This document shows positions 62,348 through 64,000 of a stretch of DNA of 64,000 nt, one piece after another (position 1 is the first letter of the stretch; the number at the start of each line of letters is the position of its first letter). This stretch comes from JAIBJN01 sp963748205. GTDB taxonomy: Bacteria; Actinomycetota; Thermoleophilia; Gaiellales; Gaiellaceae. The stretch is taken from the NCBI GenBank assembly GCA_963748205.1, contig CAVVIB010000016.1:59090-123089 (forward strand). The letters run 5' to 3'. Both the position numbers and the translations under genes were made by a program. The notes below the pieces were generated by a model. That model was not told the origin of the DNA, ran no database searches, and saw only the letters and a list, made by a program, of their open reading frames with translations.

Positions 62348-63160
62348 GTGATGCCGGCCGACATTCGCAGAGCCAGCATTCTCGAGAGGATCCAGCGCGA
62401 CGGCGGCGCGTCGATCGCCGAGCTCGCGCGCGACTACGGCGTCTCGTCCATCACAGTTCACCGCGACCTCGAGCGACTGGCGCGAGACGGGCTCATCGAG
62501 CGTGTGCACGGAGGCGCGCGCCCACCCGGGAGCGGTCCCAGGGAGCTTCGCGTGCCGACCGACTGGACGAAGCGGCTCAAGCAGGCCTTGCCGGCGAAGC
62601 AGGCGATCGCGGCGCGCGCGGCCGATTTCGTCGAGGACGGCTCGACGATCTTCGTCGACTCATCCACGACCTGCCTCGTGCTCGCCCGCTATCTGGAGCG
62701 TCATCCGCCGCGCGCGCTCACCCTCGTCACGAACTCCCCGGCGATCGCCGTCGAGCTGCACGCCCAGTCCATCCACGTCGTCGTGACTCCCGGCGAGGTC
62801 GACCAGACGCTCCGCATGATCGGCGGCCGGTGGGCGGCCGAGTTCCTGGCAGGTCTCAACATGGAGACCGCCTTCGTCTCGGCCGGCGGTGTCACGCTCG
62901 AGAACGGGCTGACCACGACGCGGCGGGCTCTGGCCGACACCCTCAACGCCGCGTCGGATTCCTCGACGAAGACGATCGGCCTCATCGACTCGTCCAAGTT
63001 CGGCCTCTCCGCACTGCTTGCGATCGCGCGTCCGGAGGAGCTCGACGCGCTGGTGGTCGACGATGGCCTCCCTCGCGAGACGATCGATTCGTACGAGGCG
63101 GCCGGCGTCAACCTCATCGTGGCCGACGGCCAAGCGACCGCTGCTTCCACCACCGCCTAA
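62348..63160 (+). CDS. DeoR-family transcriptional regulator
   Basis: About 270 residues; GTG at 62348, or ATG at 62351. N-terminal HTH IRRASILERIQRDGGASIAE, LARDYGVSSITVHRDLERLA, then RDGLIERVHGGA. C-terminal sugar-phosphate-sensing domain with DGSTIFVDSSTTCLVLARYL, LTLVTNSPAIAVEL, VSAGGVTLENGLTTTRRALA and LIDSSKFG. DeoR proteins are usually repressors lifted by a phosphorylated sugar intermediate. It probably binds the tandem repeats at 50149-50184 and controls this operon, so a phosphorylated intermediate is expected in the pathway. Confidence 0.9.
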   Translation: MMPADIRRASILERIQRDGGASIAELARDYGVSSITVHRDLERLARDGLIERVHGGARPPGSGPRELRVPTDWTKRLKQALPAKQAIAARAADFVEDGSTIFVDSSTTCLVLARYLERHPPRALTLVTNSPAIAVELHAQSIHVVVTPGEVDQTLRMIGGRWAAEFLAGLNMETAFVSAGGVTLENGLTTTRRALADTLNAASDSSTKTIGLIDSSKFGLSALLAIARPEELDALVVDDGLPRETIDSYEAAGVNLIVADGQATAASTTA

Positions 63161-63171
63161 GGAGGACCCGA

Positions 63172-64000
63172 ATGGCACGTCCAGTCACGCTCTTCACCGG
63201 CCAGTGGGCCGATCTACCGCTGGAGGAGCTCGCCGGCAAGGCGTCCGCCTGGGGCTTCGACGGGCTCGAGCTCGCCTGCTGGGGCGATCACTTCGACGTC
63301 GACGAGGCGCTTGCCGACCCGGGGTACGTGGACGGCCGCCGCGAGATCCTGGACCGCCACGGCCTCCAGTGCGTCGCGATCTCGACGCACCTCGTCGGCC
63401 AGGCCGTCTGCGACCCGGTCGACGAGCGGCATCAGGCGATCCTGCCCCCGGACGTGTGGGGTGACGGTGATCCCGAGGGCGTCCGGAGCCGGGCGGCCGA
63501 CAAGGTGAAGGACACGGCACGGGCGGCCGCGAGGTTCGGCGTCACCCAGGTGAACGGCTTCACCGGCTCGAGCATCTGGCACCTCCTCTATTCGTTCCCG
63601 CCGAACGACTTCGAGCGGGTCGAGGCGGGCTACCGGGACTTCGCGGAGCGCTGGGGCCCGATCCTGGATGTCTTCGAGGCCGAGGGCGTTCGCTACGGCC
63701 TGGAGGTACACCCCACCGAGATCGCCTACGACTTCGTGACCACGCGCAAGGCGCTCGAGGCGATCGACCGCCGCGAAGGCTTCGGCATCAACTTCGACCC
63801 GAGTCACTTCGCCCACCAGTTCCTGGACTCGGCAGCGTTCGTCCAGGAGTTCGCCGACCGCATCTACCACGTCCACGTCAAGGACTCGAAGAGGACCCTG
63901 GACGGGCGCAGCTCGATTCTCGGCGGGCACCTGAACTTCGGTGAGGTCGGGCGCGGCTGGGATTTCGTCTCGCCGGGCACGGGGACGTCGACTTCGAGTC
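63172..64000 (+). CDS. Sugar phosphate isomerase/epimerase, 3' end outside window (frameshift at edge)
   Basis: TIM-barrel isomerase, about 275 residues visible. AAGGAGG at 63159-63165 precedes the ATG. SAWGFDGLELACWGDHFDVD, VRYGLEVHPTEIAYDFVTTR (Glu), GINFDPSHFAHQFLDSAAF (Asp, His) and IYHVHVKDSKRT (His) supply the metal site. After GRGWDFVSPG the expected HGDVDFE appears only one frame over, so a base is missing near 63978. Inosose or hydroxypyruvate isomerase-like proteins share this layout. Third such barrel in the island. Confidence 0.83.
   Translation, partial: MARPVTLFTGQWADLPLEELAGKASAWGFDGLELACWGDHFDVDEALADPGYVDGRREILDRHGLQCVAISTHLVGQAVCDPVDERHQAILPPDVWGDGDPEGVRSRAADKVKDTARAAARFGVTQVNGFTGSSIWHLLYSFPPNDFERVEAGYRDFAERWGPILDVFEAEGVRYGLEVHPTEIAYDFVTTRKALEAIDRREGFGINFDPSHFAHQFLDSAAFVQEFADRIYHVHVKDSKRTLDGRSSILGGHLNFGEVGRGWDFVSPGTGTSTSS

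Noticed and set aside
63172..64000. Natural C-terminal divergence of the last isomerase
   Set aside because: The expected continuation is present one frame over after a missing base near 63978.

Overview
The window is a GC-rich (about 70% G+C by eye) bacterial chromosome segment packed with short operons. Gene content points to Actinomycetota: an F420-type PPOX-fold oxidoreductase, a PASTA-bearing receptor, near-consensus TTGACA-N17-TANNNT promoters, many GTG/TTG starts, and squalene made by HpnC/D/E. A deep-branching class such as Thermoleophilia is my guess, not something the sequence proves. No tRNA, rRNA, CRISPR array, insertion sequence or phage gene was seen. About 23 single-base frameshifts break otherwise intact conserved genes. 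They lie mostly in the first 27 kb and are mostly +1 insertions, so the assembly probably carries uncorrected indels. Genes are given across these breaks.

Layout. 1-8.3 kb: a GMC oxidoreductase truncated by the window edge, a YdeI-like protein, and a leftward operon of three tandem old-yellow-enzyme paralogues, a patatin lipase and a methyltransferase. 8.3-11.2 kb: the most unusual locus, a two-gene rightward operon. It encodes a small helical protein and a membrane-anchored NLR-like STAND ATPase with an outside PASTA-PASTA-Ig-like region. The two proteins share a 20-residue GGDV/TGD motif, at the C terminus of the first and the N terminus of the second. 11.2-26 kb: a short-chain dehydrogenase, a lipoprotein, a MarR-GNAT fusion with a perfect palindrome upstream, a Puu-like gamma-glutamyl-amine operon (glutamine-synthetase-like ligase, VOC protein, PuuD-like hydrolase, aldehyde dehydrogenase) divergent from an APC permease, a DMGDH-like FAD/GcvT oxidase, and assorted catabolic enzymes.

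26-35.5 kb: a compact hopanoid operon (hpnC, hpnD, hpnE, shc, hpnA-like, hpnH, hpnG-like) running into ispH and pheA. Isoprenoid precursor supply, squalene synthesis, cyclisation and side-chain addition are thus encoded together. 35.5-40.5 kb: a leftward, start/stop-coupled string (5'-3' exonuclease, FMN alpha-hydroxyacid oxidase, SDR, histone-deacetylase-like hydrolase, thioredoxin-TPR, double GNAT). 40.6-44 kb: topoisomerase III and a primary-type sigma factor. 44.3-49 kb: glycolate oxidase glcDEF, divergent from a PfkB sugar kinase.

49-64 kb: a catabolic island. A branched-chain-type ABC importer is followed in one direction by a Tm-1-like UPF0261 protein, its TIM-barrel partner, a cupin, an FAD oxidase, sugar epimerase-like proteins, a creatininase-family amidohydrolase, a second UPF0261 protein and a DeoR regulator. 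A consensus promoter with tandem operator-like repeats precedes the importer. The substrate is unknown; the enzymes suggest an unusual sugar-acid, polyol or lactam.
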